A DNA stretch of 64,000 nucleotides, taken from contig NZ_LGKG01000148.1 in the NCBI RefSeq assembly GCF_001294335.1, positions 118,551 through 182,550 on the forward strand. The letters are read 5' to 3'. The notes beneath the pieces were generated by a model, which saw nothing but the letters and a program-made list of their open reading frames with translations, searched no databases and was not told the DNA's origin. The translations under genes and the position numbers were made by a program. The stretch's first letter is position 1. Each line of letters starts with the position of its first letter. This DNA comes from Streptomyces chattanoogensis. GTDB lineage: Bacteria; Actinomycetota; Actinomycetes; Streptomycetales; Streptomycetaceae. Below are positions 62,392 to 64,000 of this stretch, one piece after another.

Positions 62392-63590
62392 TCACCCCGG
62401 TACGTCGGCACCGTCGCCACCACCCGGTCCCCGTCGACCAGCTGCAGCTGGGCGAACCGCTCGCACAGCTCCCCGGCCTTGGCATGCCGGAACCACACCT
62501 TGTCGCCGATCGCCAGCCCGTCCGCCGCCGCCCCCAGCAGCGGCGTCTGCACCTCGCCGGGCCCCTCCTGCGGGTCGTAGCGCAGCCCCGCGGGCAGATA
62601 CGGCACCGGCAGCCGGTCCGCGCCCGCCACCCCCGACGCCGGATAGCCGCCGCCCAGCACCGTGACGACGCCCGGCCCCGGCCGCCGCACCACCGGCTGG
62701 GCGAACAGCGCCGCCGGACGCCCGGTGAACGAACGGAAGTTGTCGAACAGCCGCGGCACGTACAGCCCCGACCCGGCCGCGACCTCCGTGACCGCCGCCT
62801 CCGCCGCGGTGTGCTGCACACTGCCGGTCCCGCCTCCGTTGACGAACTCCAGCCGCGGCGTCACCGCCCGCACCGCCCGCACGGCCTCCCAGCGCCGCCG
62901 CGCCAGCTCCTTGCGCGCCGCCGCCTGCATCACCCGCACGGCCCCCGAGAACACCGGCTTCCCGGCGACCTCGTCGCCGACGCCCGCCACATGCCCCTCG
63001 TACGCCATCAGCCCCACCAGCCGGAACCCCGGGCGGCGCACCACCGTACGGGCCAGCGCGCCCAGTTGGCCGGGCGCCCGCAGCGGCGACCGCCGGGCAC
63101 CGACCCGCACCTTCCCCAGCCGGTACGAGGTGTCCAGCTCCAGGCACACCCGTATCTCCTCGCCGCTGTGCGCCCCGGCCGGCCGCGCCGCGTCGATCAG
63201 ATCCAGCTGCACCGGATCGTCGACCATCACCGTCACCGCCGCCGCCAGCTTCGGATCGGCGGTCAGCTCGGCGAACCCGGCCCGGTCCGCAGACGGATAC
63301 GCCAGCAGCACGTCCGGGAACCCCGAACGCGCCAGCCACAGCGACTCGTCCAGCGTGAAGCTCATGATCCCCGCGAAACCGTCCCGCGCCAGCACCCGCT
63401 CCAACAGCGCCCGGCAGCGCACCGATTTGCTCGCCACCCGGACCGGCTTGCCCTGCGCGCGGCGCACCAGATCGTCGGCATTGGCGTCGAAGGCCTGCAG
63501 ATCGACGACGGCCAGCGGGGCGTCGAGATGCGCCGTGGCCCGGTCGTACAGGGCTTTGTCGCCATATGTATCGGTGGGGTAGTGGGACAT
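62373..63590 (-). CDS. PLP-dependent alanine-racemase-fold enzyme (D-threonine-aldolase/deaminase-like)
   Basis: A 405-residue protein with the Ala_racemase_N barrel. The PLP-binding Lys is in VRVASKSVRC; AYEGHVAG, RLEFVNGGGTGS and AGSGLYVPRLFD are phosphate- and substrate-site regions of the D-threonine-aldolase/D-serine-deaminase branch, with a C-terminal beta domain. Streptomycete members are annotated as amino acid deaminase/aldolase. ATG 63590. It is convergent with the phosphatase; the actual substrate is unknown. Confidence 0.88.
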   Translation of the reverse strand: MSHYPTDTYGDKALYDRATAHLDAPLAVVDLQAFDANADDLVRRAQGKPVRVASKSVRCRALLERVLARDGFAGIMSFTLDESLWLARSGFPDVLLAYPSADRAGFAELTADPKLAAAVTVMVDDPVQLDLIDAARPAGAHSGEEIRVCLELDTSYRLGKVRVGARRSPLRAPGQLGALARTVVRRPGFRLVGLMAYEGHVAGVGDEVAGKPVFSGAVRVMQAAARKELARRRWEAVRAVRAVTPRLEFVNGGGTGSVQHTAAEAAVTEVAAGSGLYVPRLFDNFRSFTGRPAALFAQPVVRRPGPGVVTVLGGGYPASGVAGADRLPVPYLPAGLRYDPQEGPGEVQTPLLGAAADGLAIGDKVWFRHAKAGELCERFAQLQLVDGDRVVATVPTYRGEGRTFL

Positions 63591-63801
63591 GGGCGCAGCC
63601 TGCCAGACGCGGCTACCACGGGGTAGGGGGGAGAACGCGACAGAGCGGACACAGAGGGGACAGGGGTTGGAGCGGTGGCGGCACCAGCCCGTACAGTGTC
63701 GGAACGCCGCGACCGGCAGGTCGGCGGAGCGATGTCCGGATACGAAGCGCCTTGCCCGGATTGCCGATCGGGACGGGCGCGGGGCGCGAGGGGGAGCGCT
63801 G

Positions 63802-64000
63802 GTGAGCACCGACGCGGAGTGCGCGGGTCCGCAGCACACCCCTCCCATACCCCCGCAGCCGCCGCACCGGCCCGCCATGCCCGACGACGACCCGATGACC
63901 ACGGTTCTGCGCCCGGTGCCCGCCGCCCCCGCCGTCCCGCCGCCGCCCGCGCACCGCCCCGCCGCCCCGGTGCCCCCGCAGGCCGCACCCCCCACAGCCC
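63802..64000 (+). CDS. Proline-rich protein, N-terminal fragment (runs off the right edge)
   Basis: An open frame starts at GTG 63802 (GGGGGAG six bases upstream) and remains open to the end. The translated part (about 66 residues) is VSTDAECAGPQHTPPIPPQPPHRPAMP followed by a Pro/Ala-rich run. Such tails are common before membrane or kinase domains in Streptomyces, but nothing here identifies the product. Strand and frame rest only on the start signal and G/C bias. Confidence 0.45.
   Translation, partial: MSTDAECAGPQHTPPIPPQPPHRPAMPDDDPMTTVLRPVPAAPAVPPPPAHRPAAPVPPQAAPPTA

Overview
The window is chromosomal DNA from a high-G+C actinomycete, almost certainly a Streptomyces: coding is dense, codon third positions are overwhelmingly G/C, GTG starts are common, and the gene order matches what I remember of the Streptomyces coelicolor region running from gylR and metH through the proteasome/pupylation locus to the glutamine-synthetase-like gene glnA4. 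No tRNA, rRNA, CRISPR array or secondary-metabolite cluster was seen. The right edge cuts an open frame and the left edge cuts gylR.

Bases 1-15,000: the 5' part of gylR diverges from metH, followed by a HAD hydrolase, two tandem paralogous solute-binding lipoproteins with no permease beside them, an oppositely transcribed RecB-type nuclease plus LuxR-type response regulator, an M50 (site-2) protease with CBS domains, the tRNA m1A methyltransferase gene trmI, a secreted protein and a small ferredoxin.

Bases 15,000-34,500 hold the Pup-proteasome system and its usual actinobacterial neighbours: the ATPase arc (mpa), dop, pup, an endonuclease VII/HNH gene that overlaps prcB, prcB, prcA, then a LacI regulator/MFS transporter pair with a clear operator palindrome, then pafA, two FKBP prolyl isomerases, pafB, pafC, two tiny genes, tatA, tatC and a Ski2-like helicase (HelY type). 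Pup is made with a C-terminal Gln, deamidated by Dop, ligated to lysines by PafA, and pupylated proteins are unfolded by Arc into the PrcAB core; PafBC is known as a DNA-damage transcription activator. The order pafABC-tatAC-helicase is also the order I recall from Mycobacterium tuberculosis.

Bases 34,500-46,600 are more accessory: a flavin-dependent LLM monooxygenase preceded by a short leader peptide ending in two cysteines, an internally deleted ADP-ribosylglycohydrolase, two membrane proteins divergent from a MerR regulator across a GATAGT palindrome, a siderophore-interacting flavoprotein with an iron box, a 5'-3' exonuclease, a glycine-betaine-type ABC transporter whose permease is fused to two tandem binding domains, and an IS200/IS605-type element with a frameshifted tnpB that ends exactly at the stop codon of that permease.

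Bases 46,600-64,000: small secreted proteins, a cytoplasmic BtuF-like protein, a TDT-family transporter with a divergent LysR regulator, an arylsulfotransferase-like protein and NCS2 permease with a divergent XRE-cupin regulator and four TCAAAC half-sites, then a coherent amine-catabolic cluster: PuuD-type amidase, APC permease, GntR regulator, GlnA4-type synthetase, aldehyde dehydrogenase and SDR. S. coelicolor GlnA4 has been described as a gamma-glutamylethanolamide synthetase, so this is probably an ethanolamine-use pathway; a secreted HAD phosphatase lies directly downstream. An alanine-racemase-fold enzyme and a truncated proline-rich open frame close the window.
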